Shown in pieces: positions 1-5,989 of a stretch of DNA of 9,003 nucleotides. Below the pieces are notes generated by a model that was given only the letters and a program-made list of their open reading frames with translations, searched no databases and was not told the origin of the DNA. The position numbers were made by a program, and so were the translations under genes. Origin of the DNA: Desulfobacterales bacterium (GTDB taxonomy: Bacteria > Desulfobacterota > Desulfobacteria > Desulfobacterales > JAFDCJ01); contig CP070771.1 of NCBI GenBank assembly GCA_020345785.1, positions 3,069,964 to 3,078,966 of the forward strand, in the 5' to 3' direction. Position 1 is the stretch's first letter, and the number at the start of each line of letters is the position of its first letter.

Positions 1-14
1 ATCTAAACGAAACA

Positions 15-162
15 GTCCGCCGCGGCGGACAGAATATCGAATATCGAACCGCAGAATATCGAAGGATGGTTTCGCGTTGCTCGGTCTCTTTATAAAATAG
101 ACAGAATACCTCCCTTCGATCCGCCTCCGGCGGAATATTCATTATTCGATATTCGATATTCG
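15..162. repeat. AT-rich inverted-repeat element with GC-rich palindromes
   Basis: A large imperfect inverted repeat fills the start of the window. The 17-base arm at 32-48 (GAATATCGAATATCGAA) has its perfect reverse complement at 145-161. A second arm pair is ATCGAAGG at 58-65 and CCTTCGAT at 113-120. A perfect 16-base palindrome, GTCCGCCGCGGCGGAC, lies at 15-30, and CCGCC/GGCGG at 121-133 forms a short hairpin on the other side. The AATATCGA unit is repeated in tandem within both arms. No reading frame of interest crosses it. It has the look of a dispersed intergenic repeat rather than a regulatory site of the downstream ligase. Copy number elsewhere in the genome cannot be judged here. Confidence 0.75.
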
Positions 163-190
163 CTTTTTAAAGTTTCTTTTTTAGATCAAA

Positions 191-211
191 CTGGCAACCT
201 TCGGTTGCCAG
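191..211. other. Leader hairpin, 9-bp perfect stem
   Basis: CTGGCAACC at 191-199 pairs perfectly with GGTTGCCAG at 203-211 around a TTC loop. It lies between the repeat element and the ligase start. There is no T-run directly after it on the + strand, so it is not a convincing terminator. It may be part of the repeat family or of a structured 5' leader. Confidence 0.45.
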
Positions 212-259
212 CGGGTGGGCTGACACCTGAAACCTATAAAAATCAGAGCACTCGGCAAC

Positions 260-291
260 ATCGACAACAATTTGTCGATAGCCCTTTTTAA
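260..291 (+). promoter_or_regulatory. Weak leader hairpin with T-run just upstream of the ligase gene
   Basis: ATCGACAA (260-267) and TTGTCGAT (272-279) form an 8-bp stem with a CAAT loop, followed three bases later by CCCTTTTTA. The shape resembles a weak intrinsic terminator or attenuator ending about 10 bases before the ligase start codon. The stem has only three G-C pairs, so function is uncertain. No ribosome binding site of normal quality is seen in front of the ATG at 298, which fits a leader under structural control but could also mean the true start is slightly downstream. Confidence 0.25.
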
Positions 292-297
292 GCGCCT

Positions 298-2217
298 ATG
301 GAACAGGTGATGTTGGAAAAAACCCTCCTCGGTCTCATTGTAAAAAATACAATCGAGACGCCCGATCATGTCGCCATGCGGGAGAAACGATATGGTATCT
401 GGAGGCCGATGACATGGCTCGAATTTCAATCGAATGTCCAACGTTTTGCTTTAGGACTCCGCGCGCTGGGGTTTGAGGACGGCAACCACCTGTCCATCAT
501 CGGAGATAACAAGCCCGAATGGATCATCGCCGAGTTTGGGTGTATGGCTGCCGGTGGCGTTCCTACCGGGGCTTATGCGGACAGCCTGGCTGAGGAAATA
601 GCGTATTTGATTTCCTATGCCGATGCCAGGTTTTTGGTGGTGCGGGATCAGGAGCAGGTGGACAAAATTCTCACCATCTGGGACAAAATCAAACATAACG
701 TCAAAAAAGTGGTGGTCTGGGACTCACGCGGCATGAGTCATTATTATGGGAAATATCCCTTCCTTGAGCGGTTTGAAGCTGTCATTGAAATTGGCGCTGA
801 AGAAGAAGTTTCTCAAGCAGATTATCTACAAAAAAAAGCCGAGACAACCGATCCTTCCCAACCGGCCATCATGCTGACGACCTCGGGTACCACCGCTTTG
901 CCGAAACTATCCATGCTCAGCCATGAGAACCTCCTTTTCGCCAGTGAGAGTTATGGCAACGTCGTAAAAATGGAAAAAGGGGATGAGAGACTTTCTGCGG
1001 CCCCCCTGTCGTGGATCGGCGAGCAATTATTTAATGTTATGCGTTTCTTGAAGGAAGGCAGCCGTTATAATTTCCCGGAAGAAACCGAATCGCTTCGCAA
1101 GGATCTCTTAGAGCTTCAACCTTCTTATTTCGGGGGAACACCGGTGGTATGGGAATTTTTTATATCCACCATCCAAGCGGCCATGGACAATGCCGATGTT
1201 GTCAAGCGCTATTTCTACAATCTTGCCATTCGGACAGCCTTGAAATGCACCGAAGCCGATCTGGCAGGAGAAAATCCCGGCCTCTGGAATCGAACTTTAA
1301 ATCGTGCTCTGAACTTCCTTGTGCTCAGGCCGCTGAAGAATAAAATGGGTTTAGGGCGCGTAAAAGTAGCTATTACCGGAGGTGGAGCCATCTCACCGGA
1401 GGTCTTTAAATATTTCAAAGCACTCGGTCTTGACCTGCGCCAGGTTTTCGGACAATCAGAGTGCAGCGGAATCGCCACCACTCACAGAGAGCATGATGTG
1501 AGACCCGAGACGGTGGGCGTTCCGATACCGGGTGTTGAGGTCAAGATATCCGAAGACGGCGAGATCTTGGTGAGAGGTAAAAATACCCATTTAGGATACT
1601 ACCAAAATGATGAAGCTACCCGGGAGGCTTATACCGCGGACGGTTTCCTGCGTACCGGTGATGCCGGGTATATGGGAGAAGACGGCCATTTGTATGTCTT
1701 CGATCGCGCTAAAGATATTATGACCCTGGAGGATGGTACGCGCTTTGCTCCGCAAGATTTGGAGACGCGACTGAAATTCAGTGCCTACATCAACGAGGCC
1801 ATGGTCTGCGGCGGGGAAAGGCCTTATGTGACAGCCATCGTCAGCATCGATCTCGAAAACGTCGGGAATTGGGCCAAGAAAAGGGGCATCTCCTTTACCA
1901 CTTTCCAGGATCTCTCCCAGAGGCGGGAGGTTTACGAATTGATACGAGATGAGATCCAAAAAATCAACGAGCGATTTCCGGAGAATATTCGTATCAAACG
2001 CTTTGCCATCCTGCTCAAGCAGCTTCATCCTGACGATGGAGAGTTAACGCGCACCAGAAAAGTAAGGCGCAAGTTTGTCAGCCAAAGATACCAGCTCCTG
2101 ATAAAAGATCTTTATCAATCCGCGAAAGAACATGGTCTGGACATTGAGATACGCTACGAAGACGGCCGCGTCTCAACCTTTAAAGGAATCGTTGCAATAG
2201 AGGAGGTCACGGCGTGA
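298..2217 (+). CDS. AMP-binding long-chain acyl-CoA synthetase-like ligase
   Basis: Adenylate-forming ligase (ANL superfamily), 639 residues, of the FadD15-like long-chain type. It would activate a carboxylic acid with ATP and join it to CoA at the cytoplasmic face. Visible motifs are a P-loop-like A3 segment TSGTTALPK at about 195-203, FGQSECSG at 384-391, LRTGDAG at 451-457, FDRAKD at 468-473, and a C-terminal ELTRTRKVRRK with the likely catalytic lysine near 588. The A3 motif is unusual: the glycine normally following TSGTT is alanine, and the usual PKG is PKL. The start at 298 lacks a clear Shine-Dalgarno; ATG at 310 is an alternative preceded by GGAACAGG. Its stop overlaps the LivM-like start, so the two are co-translated. 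Ligases of this type are known beside Liv-type transporters. The substrate (fatty, aromatic or branched acid) cannot be read from the sequence. Confidence 0.93.
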   Translation: MEQVMLEKTLLGLIVKNTIETPDHVAMREKRYGIWRPMTWLEFQSNVQRFALGLRALGFEDGNHLSIIGDNKPEWIIAEFGCMAAGGVPTGAYADSLAEEIAYLISYADARFLVVRDQEQVDKILTIWDKIKHNVKKVVVWDSRGMSHYYGKYPFLERFEAVIEIGAEEEVSQADYLQKKAETTDPSQPAIMLTTSGTTALPKLSMLSHENLLFASESYGNVVKMEKGDERLSAAPLSWIGEQLFNVMRFLKEGSRYNFPEETESLRKDLLELQPSYFGGTPVVWEFFISTIQAAMDNADVVKRYFYNLAIRTALKCTEADLAGENPGLWNRTLNRALNFLVLRPLKNKMGLGRVKVAITGGGAISPEVFKYFKALGLDLRQVFGQSECSGIATTHREHDVRPETVGVPIPGVEVKISEDGEILVRGKNTHLGYYQNDEATREAYTADGFLRTGDAGYMGEDGHLYVFDRAKDIMTLEDGTRFAPQDLETRLKFSAYINEAMVCGGERPYVTAIVSIDLENVGNWAKKRGISFTTFQDLSQRREVYELIRDEIQKINERFPENIRIKRFAILLKQLHPDDGELTRTRKVRRKFVSQRYQLLIKDLYQSAKEHGLDIEIRYEDGRVSTFKGIVAIEEVTA

Positions 2218-2219
2218 TG
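2199..2219 (+). promoter_or_regulatory. Strong Shine-Dalgarno and overlapping stop/start
   Basis: AGAGGAGGT at 2199-2207 precedes two adjacent in-frame starts, GTG at 2214 and ATG at 2217. The ligase stop TGA (2215-2217) shares its last base with the ATG. This arrangement is typical of translational coupling. The spacing from AGGAGG is 7 bases to GTG and 10 to ATG, so it does not decide between them. ATG is chosen by codon preference. Confidence 0.8.
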
Positions 2220-3317
2220 TCGCTGTCTGATCTTTATAATAAATATTTTTCATCTACCGCTGTCTATAGCTACCGGGAAGATGAACGGATCTTTCGCACC
2301 CGCTTCATGCGCACCTGGTTTGTCGTTTTGCTCATCCTTGTCACCATTACATTCCTCGGATCACTGATCGGCATTGGGGCCAATGAATACCATTATTTCA
2401 TCGGCAGCTTAATCCTGATTAACCTCATATCTGCCATAGGCCTTCAAGTTCTCGTCGGCTTCACCGGCCTCCTTTCCATCGGTCATGCGGCCTTTATGGG
2501 GGTAGGCGCCTACACTTCCGCCCTGCTGGTTACCAAATGGGGATTTCCTTTTATACTATCCATTCTGGCAGGCGGCCTGGTGGCCGCGCTGTTAGGACTC
2601 ATTGTCGGCATTCCCTCCCTGCGCATCAAGGGGTTTTATCTGATGGTCGCCACGCTGGCCTTTCAGTTTGTGATTGATTACATGATCATCCATTGGGACA
2701 GTGTGACTCGGGGTATAAGAGGAATTGAACTTCCCACCCCCCATGCGTTTGGTATCTCTCTCGAAAAGAATCAAACCTATTTTGCGTTGCTTTTTATCCT
2801 GACAATTTTTCTGATGTGGGGAGCTAAAAATATTATCCGTTCCAAAATCGGCCGCGCTTTCATTGCCATTCGTGACAACGACGTCTCCGCCGAAATCATT
2901 GGAATACCCATTTTTCCTTACAAGCTTCTTTCCTTCTCCCTCAGTGCCTTTTATGCGGGTGTGGCCGGGGCCATGTTTGCCGGACTGCTCAGAACCGCAA
3001 TCCCGGAAGACTATACCTTTCTGCATTCCATCATATTGCTGGCCATGGTCTTGGTGGGCGGTCTGGGAAGACTGGTGGGCACGGTTTTTGGCGTTATCTT
3101 TATCACTCTCGTGCCCGTTCTATTGGATTTGATTGTCAGCTATATCGCTAACGTTTATGATCCTAACTTCACCATCGTTCTGGGCCCCTTAAAAGAGTTC
3201 GTCTTCGGAGGGCTGATCATTTTATTCATCATCGTGGAGCCCGAGGGTCTGGTCGGCATGTGGATACGAATACGGGATTACTTCAAGATCTGGCCGCTGC
3301 CCTATATCTCCGGATAG
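2217..3317 (+). CDS. Branched-chain amino acid ABC transporter permease, LivM family
   Basis: Inner-membrane permease of the LivM family of about 366 residues. It would form half of the channel of a Liv/HAAT-type ABC importer for branched-chain amino acids or related carboxylates. It has roughly eight to nine hydrophobic segments. The family signature GFTGLLSIGHAAFMGVGAY lies at about residues 82-100. The cytoplasmic EAA-type loop that docks on the ATPase is seen at about 212-232 (GRAFIAIRDNDVSAEIIGIP). An N-terminal extension of about 30 charged and polar residues precedes the first helix, making it slightly longer than many LivM proteins. It is translationally coupled to the ligase. LivH, LivG, LivF and a periplasmic binding protein are absent from the window: 3' is a convergent unrelated gene and 5' is the ligase. 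It must therefore work with subunits encoded elsewhere, or it is the remnant of a larger operon. Confidence 0.93.
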   Translation: MSLSDLYNKYFSSTAVYSYREDERIFRTRFMRTWFVVLLILVTITFLGSLIGIGANEYHYFIGSLILINLISAIGLQVLVGFTGLLSIGHAAFMGVGAYTSALLVTKWGFPFILSILAGGLVAALLGLIVGIPSLRIKGFYLMVATLAFQFVIDYMIIHWDSVTRGIRGIELPTPHAFGISLEKNQTYFALLFILTIFLMWGAKNIIRSKIGRAFIAIRDNDVSAEIIGIPIFPYKLLSFSLSAFYAGVAGAMFAGLLRTAIPEDYTFLHSIILLAMVLVGGLGRLVGTVFGVIFITLVPVLLDLIVSYIANVYDPNFTIVLGPLKEFVFGGLIILFIIVEPEGLVGMWIRIRDYFKIWPLPYISG

Positions 3318-3348
3318 ATTGTAAAACCTAAGATACCTGCCGGCCACC

Positions 3349-3390
3349 CCGCCACATATTTCTTCGGCGGCTGTGTCTTTATTAATTTTA
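3349..3390. terminator. Weak candidate terminator between convergent genes
   Basis: In the 128-bp gap between the permease (+) and the HTH membrane protein (-), CCGCC (3349-3353) can pair with GGCGG (3366-3370) around a 12-base loop, followed on the + strand by a T-rich stretch (CTTTATTAATTTT). The stem is short and the loop long. The main support is position, because convergent genes usually need a terminator here. Confidence 0.25.
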
Positions 3391-3445
3391 GCTTGGCATA
3401 TACTACGTTTTGGTCCCTATTTTTGACCGAATTGGCAACTGAAGT

Positions 3446-4489
3446 TTATATGATTTCAAATTCGATGGTCTTCAGCAATTTACCATCCATCGTCGTTATG
3501 TCAACCCGCCATGGGCCGATGTAAAGCTCATCTGAAAGCGTCTTATAGCTCCAGGTTCTCCAGTTGGAGGATTTGACATTTAACATAATTTCATTGACCT
3601 TTTCGCCTTTGAAATAATAGACGTGTCTGATCGACGAAGGAGGGCTTTCACATTGAATGCGATTCCAGATGTAGACTCTGTCTGTTGACCATCCAAACGA
3701 TTCGCCGCAACCTTTTGGACTTCGGCCTATTAATTCACTGCATGCGGCTGCTTCGACAACCTCCAAACCACTTTCTGAAGGCGTTTGATAAATCACTGAA
3801 TCCTGCAGGTCTTTTACCAGCGAAGACTCATAAACCGGCGGATAAACTGCAGCTCCCTTTGAAATCTTTTCTGGTTGGCGGCTTTTCTCTATTGCCGGCA
3901 TTTGAGTCACGCCCTCATCATATTTTTTTGCGCTTTCCATGAATTCCGGTTTTTTTTCGAAGCCATCTTGTTTTTCTGATTCAAAAAAAACGCCGGCTTG
4001 CCGCTCCTGCGGATAGTTGGATTCAATCTTTGAAATTGTGTTTGTCAGTGCGGTTTTATCAGCGCTCTGATCATGCTCATCAGCCGCAGTTTTCTCTTGA
4101 TTTCGAAAGAATGAATAATAAACTCCAGTCGTTAGAATTATTAGTATCGAAAGCGCTAAAACGAGTCGGGTTTTGGTTTTAAATGAACGAAACGGCCGCG
4201 TCGGTCCTTTTTTATTTTCCAATACCTCGGCCTTTATTTCTTCCGTATGACGTTTTTCTTTCTGAAAAGAATCATACAGTTTAAGTGCTTCATGTTCGCT
4301 GATTCCTACGCACTCGGCGTAGGAAGAGATATATCCTTTGACATAGGGTTCTCCGGGGATTTTCGTAAAATCATCCCTTTCAAGGAAATCAAGATATGTC
4401 TTTGATATCTTGGTAAATTCAGAAACATCGTTCAAGCTGATGTTGCGTGCTTCTCTTTCTTTCTTGAGATAGTCACCTAGAGTTTGCAT
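3446..4489 (-). CDS. RodZ-like HTH single-pass membrane protein with C-terminal DUF2914-like domain
   Basis: A protein of 347 residues in three parts. Residues 2-65 are an N-terminal helix-turn-helix of the RodZ/HTH_25 type (LGDYLKKEREARNISLNDV, then KTYLDFLERDD and PYVKGYISSYAECVGI). Residues 109-128 form one transmembrane helix preceded by a basic stretch, so the HTH is predicted to be cytoplasmic. Residues 130-240 are a polar, probably disordered linker. Residues about 245-346 resemble DUF2914, with the pattern RHVYYFKGE, SSNWRTWSYK and GPWRVDITTMDGKLL. Cysteines at 250, 261 and 280 lie in this outer part. RodZ proteins normally end in a different beta domain (DUF4115), so this is a variant architecture. 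It may act in cell-shape or envelope sensing, but that is inference. There is only a weak ribosome binding site (AGGG, 7 bases before ATG). The gene stands alone, and sampled lines are AT-richer (near 40% GC) than the pterin enzyme. Confidence 0.85.
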   Translation of the reverse strand: MQTLGDYLKKEREARNISLNDVSEFTKISKTYLDFLERDDFTKIPGEPYVKGYISSYAECVGISEHEALKLYDSFQKEKRHTEEIKAEVLENKKGPTRPFRSFKTKTRLVLALSILIILTTGVYYSFFRNQEKTAADEHDQSADKTALTNTISKIESNYPQERQAGVFFESEKQDGFEKKPEFMESAKKYDEGVTQMPAIEKSRQPEKISKGAAVYPPVYESSLVKDLQDSVIYQTPSESGLEVVEAAACSELIGRSPKGCGESFGWSTDRVYIWNRIQCESPPSSIRHVYYFKGEKVNEIMLNVKSSNWRTWSYKTLSDELYIGPWRVDITTMDGKLLKTIEFEII

Positions 4490-4532
4490 AGTGAAACCCT
4501 AACCCGGATGAACCTGAAAAGATCCGCCCGGA

Positions 4533-4601
4533 CTCGCCAGGATGCAAAGACGCCAAGATTAACTTGAGACTTTATCTTTGCGTGCTTTGCGCCTTTGCGA
4601 G
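4533..4601. repeat. Imperfect inverted repeat with CTTTGCG units
   Basis: The arm at 4533-4559 (starting CTCGCCAGGATGCAAAGACG) is largely complementary to 4574-4601 (ATCTTTGCGTGCTTTGCGCC and following bases), with one-base gaps. The right arm contains tandem CTTTGCG-like units. Repeats of this appearance are familiar in intergenic DNA of several bacterial groups. It would fold in the 5' leader of the HTH membrane protein if transcription starts at the promoter proposed near 4776. A transcript-level role is possible but unsupported. Confidence 0.5.
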
Positions 4602-4775
4602 AAAAATTTTTTATCACAAAATGCACATTTTACCTCTAAGACTCTAAGCCGGACCTGCCGTTTTGAGCAAAGCGCAGATTCCGATTCATCGGGGAACCAA
4701 TTAAGACAAATGCAAAAAAATCACAATTAAGACTCTCAGGATTCTCGATTTCGCGGCTGTCGAAAATTTTCCTTT

Positions 4776-4809
4776 ATTATAACAAATATAGTTTTAATTT
4801 GGGTGTCAA
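4776..4809 (-). promoter_or_regulatory. Candidate extended -10 promoter for the HTH membrane protein
   Basis: Read on the minus strand, TGTTATAAT (4776-4784) is a perfect TATAAT with an extended -10 TGn. A perfect TTGACA lies upstream at 4804-4809, but 22 bases separate the hexamers, longer than the optimal 16-18. The extended -10 may compensate. It would give a leader of about 280 nt that includes the repeat at 4533-4601. Confidence 0.35.
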
Positions 4810-4870
4810 AAATGGACATGAACAAAATGAACTAAAGTCAGGTCTAAAAGTCAAGAGTTTAATTTCAATT

Positions 4871-5503
4871 TTATGGCTGTTGGGTACTATCAATTTGAAC
4901 TCTGGGAATCAGTTCTATGAACAGCTTGTTGTCAGCTCCATAAACGTCGGCAATATCAGTATTGAGTGTCAGCGACTGATGGAGGAATTCTGATGTTACC
5001 GGTTTCAGATTGTTCAGCTCAACCGGATATTCTATGCCGCTCAACGCTGTCAGCAATGTATTCAGCAGCGCGTCCCCCTGGCTGAATTCCTTCTCATCTT
5101 TTGAGTCTACCAGGTCAGGTTTGATGAATAGGGTCTTTTGGCTTTTATCGTAGCGAAACGATACCTCCCAGCGGCTCGGTAAATTCACATCCCCTACCAC
5201 TAAACTGACGATCTGTTTCCCGATTTTCGTCGTGAATTTGACATCCTTGCCGCTGATAAGAGAAGAAAATAAAATCTTACCATTGTTTATCCGAATATTT
5301 TCAATGGATTGAACAAAAAAAGAACCTAAAAAATTTTTGCCGAGATCTATTGGATACGGCAGCAGCGGCTTAATAACTTTCGTCAGGCTTTCCGCCGGAA
5401 CCACCATTGTCATTTCCCGCAACGCATCAACTTGGGCAGCAGCTGAAGAAACGATTAAAAACAAGACAGCTAAAGCAAATACCACTTTATAAAATCTTTT
5501 CAT
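4871..5503 (-). CDS. Exported protein of unknown function
   Basis: A protein of 210 residues. The N-terminus is a clear Sec signal peptide: MKRFYK, a hydrophobic core to about residue 18, then SSAAA with likely cleavage near 23/24. There is no lipobox cysteine, so it is probably a free periplasmic protein. The mature part is about 187 residues with alternating beta-like segments (for example SLVVGDVNLPSRWEVSFRY and KTLFIKPDLVD) and no cysteine or catalytic motif that I recognise. The pattern vaguely recalls small lipid-binding envelope proteins of the YceB/DUF1439 type, but I cannot support that assignment. The ribosome binding site is weak (GGATGG about 9 bases before ATG). It stands alone, with 381 bp after it and 483 bp before it, so no operon partner suggests a role. 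Confidence 0.75.
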   Translation of the reverse strand: MKRFYKVVFALAVLFLIVSSAAAQVDALREMTMVVPAESLTKVIKPLLPYPIDLGKNFLGSFFVQSIENIRINNGKILFSSLISGKDVKFTTKIGKQIVSLVVGDVNLPSRWEVSFRYDKSQKTLFIKPDLVDSKDEKEFSQGDALLNTLLTALSGIEYPVELNNLKPVTSEFLHQSLTLNTDIADVYGADNKLFIELIPRVQIDSTQQP

Positions 5504-5550
5504 GACACATTACCATCCATCAACCCTATAAATTTAAAAAGATTTTTCAT

Positions 5551-5630
5551 CACGAAAACACGAAATCCGGAACGCGCAGCGCAGGCGCTTGCGCCGCGTT
5601 AGCACGAAATTTATTTTGCCTGATTTTCGT
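5551..5630. repeat. Hairpin element with CACGAAA repeats
   Basis: CACGAAA occurs three times (5551, 5559 and 5603). ACGAAAA at 5552-5558 is the reverse complement of TTTTCGT at 5624-5630. Between them is a strong hairpin: AACGCG (5571-5576) pairs with CGCGTT (5595-5600) and GCGCA (5579-5583) with TGCGC (5590-5594), leaving a two-base bulge and a GGCGCT cap. It has no T-run and does not look like a terminator. It lies just upstream of the exported protein gene and looks like a separate dispersed repeat family. Confidence 0.5.
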
Positions 5631-5731
5631 CTTTTTCCCGCCGCGGCACATACGCGTCAACATAAGGATTGCTGCGCGGACATCGCGGATGGAACTCGGC
5701 GTGTGATGACCTGTATAAAAGCGCCAAATGA

Positions 5732-5755
5732 GTAGCGGCGGGGTTTATCCCCGCC
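5732..5755 (+). repeat. REP-type hairpin, forward copy
   Basis: A GTAG tetranucleotide followed by C and a hairpin: GGCGGGG (5737-5743) pairs perfectly with CCCCGCC (5749-5755) around TTTAT. A GTAG-type head at the foot of a hairpin is the known signature of REP sequences recognised by REP-associated tyrosine transposases (RAYTs). No RAYT gene is in the window. Confidence 0.7.
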
Positions 5756-5827
5756 AAAACGCCGGATCGCACCGTTTAACATAGATAAATTAGAGAAACA
5801 CCTGTGCAAGACAATCACCACGGTCAA

Positions 5828-5851
5828 GGCGGGGATTAACCCCGCCGCTAC
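5828..5851 (-). repeat. REP-type hairpin, inverted copy
   Basis: The reverse complement matches the copy at 5732-5755 at 23 of 24 positions, so the two REPs face opposite ways with 72 bp between them. This is the arrangement called a REPIN. The stem is GGCGGGG (5828-5834) with CCCCGCC (5840-5846), and the CTAC head complement is at 5848-5851. Confidence 0.7.
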
Positions 5852-5945
5852 ATTGTGTCTAAACCCGATGATTTTCGCTTAGGTTGAGGCATATGCGCCG
5901 CGGCGGAATGCTCTCGTGACCAAATTCTCTTTTTAGGTTCCGCGA

Positions 5946-5989
5946 TAAATCGGGATTTCCTCTTTGCTACGGCCGGCTTGCCCGATTTA
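5946..5989 (-). terminator. Inverted repeat overlapping the FeS gene stop, weak terminator candidate
   Basis: CCCGATTTA at 5981-5989 includes the complement of the TAA stop and is perfectly complementary to TAAATCGGG at 5946-5954, with a 26-base loop. There is no T-run on the minus strand after it. It could be an mRNA 3'-end stabilising stem rather than an intrinsic terminator. Confidence 0.25.

Larger units (their letters stand above)
4490..4870. other. Intergenic region: repeat, candidate promoter, otherwise nothing coding
   Basis: The 381 bp between the exported protein and the HTH membrane protein hold the inverted repeat at 4533-4601 and an extended -10 promoter candidate at 4776-4809. 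The rest (4602-4770) contains AT-rich sequence with no convincing gene or RNA. A short + strand frame beginning at 4799 runs into the antisense of the exported protein and is not supported. Confidence 0.6.
5638..5906. repeat. Large inverted repeat enclosing a REP pair (nested palindromic element)
   Basis: The 29-base arm at 5638-5666 and the reverse complement of 5878-5906 agree at 25 of 29 positions. The shared core is CCGCCGCGGC, then CATA, GC, TCAAC and TAAG. The arms enclose both REP hairpins at 5732-5851, so the whole is a nested palindrome of 269 bp. The inner distances are unequal (65 and 26 bases), which suggests the REP pair was inserted off-centre or that flanking bases were lost. 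The CCGCCGCGGCGG core also occurs in the palindrome at 15-30. No coding sequence is visible inside. Confidence 0.7.
5504..5986. other. Intergenic region dominated by repeats
   Basis: The 483 bp between the FeS subunit and the exported protein contain the CACGAAA hairpin element, the nested inverted repeat with its REP pair and, at the right edge, a possible terminator. I found no small gene, tRNA or remnant of a longer FeS subunit in the frames after the FeS stop. Confidence 0.6.

Noticed and set aside
77..96. Promoter TTGCTC/TATAAA upstream of the ligase
   Set aside because: The hexamers are only 8 bases apart and lie inside the repeat element, so the match is not credible.
4799..4993. Small + strand frame at the end of the exported protein gene
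   Set aside because: Half is antisense to the exported protein; there is no ribosome binding site and no conserved feature.
5638..5906. Possible CRISPR array or tRNA in the repeat-rich gap
   Set aside because: There are only two inverted copies, not direct repeats with regular spacers, and no cloverleaf or CCA-type end could be drawn.
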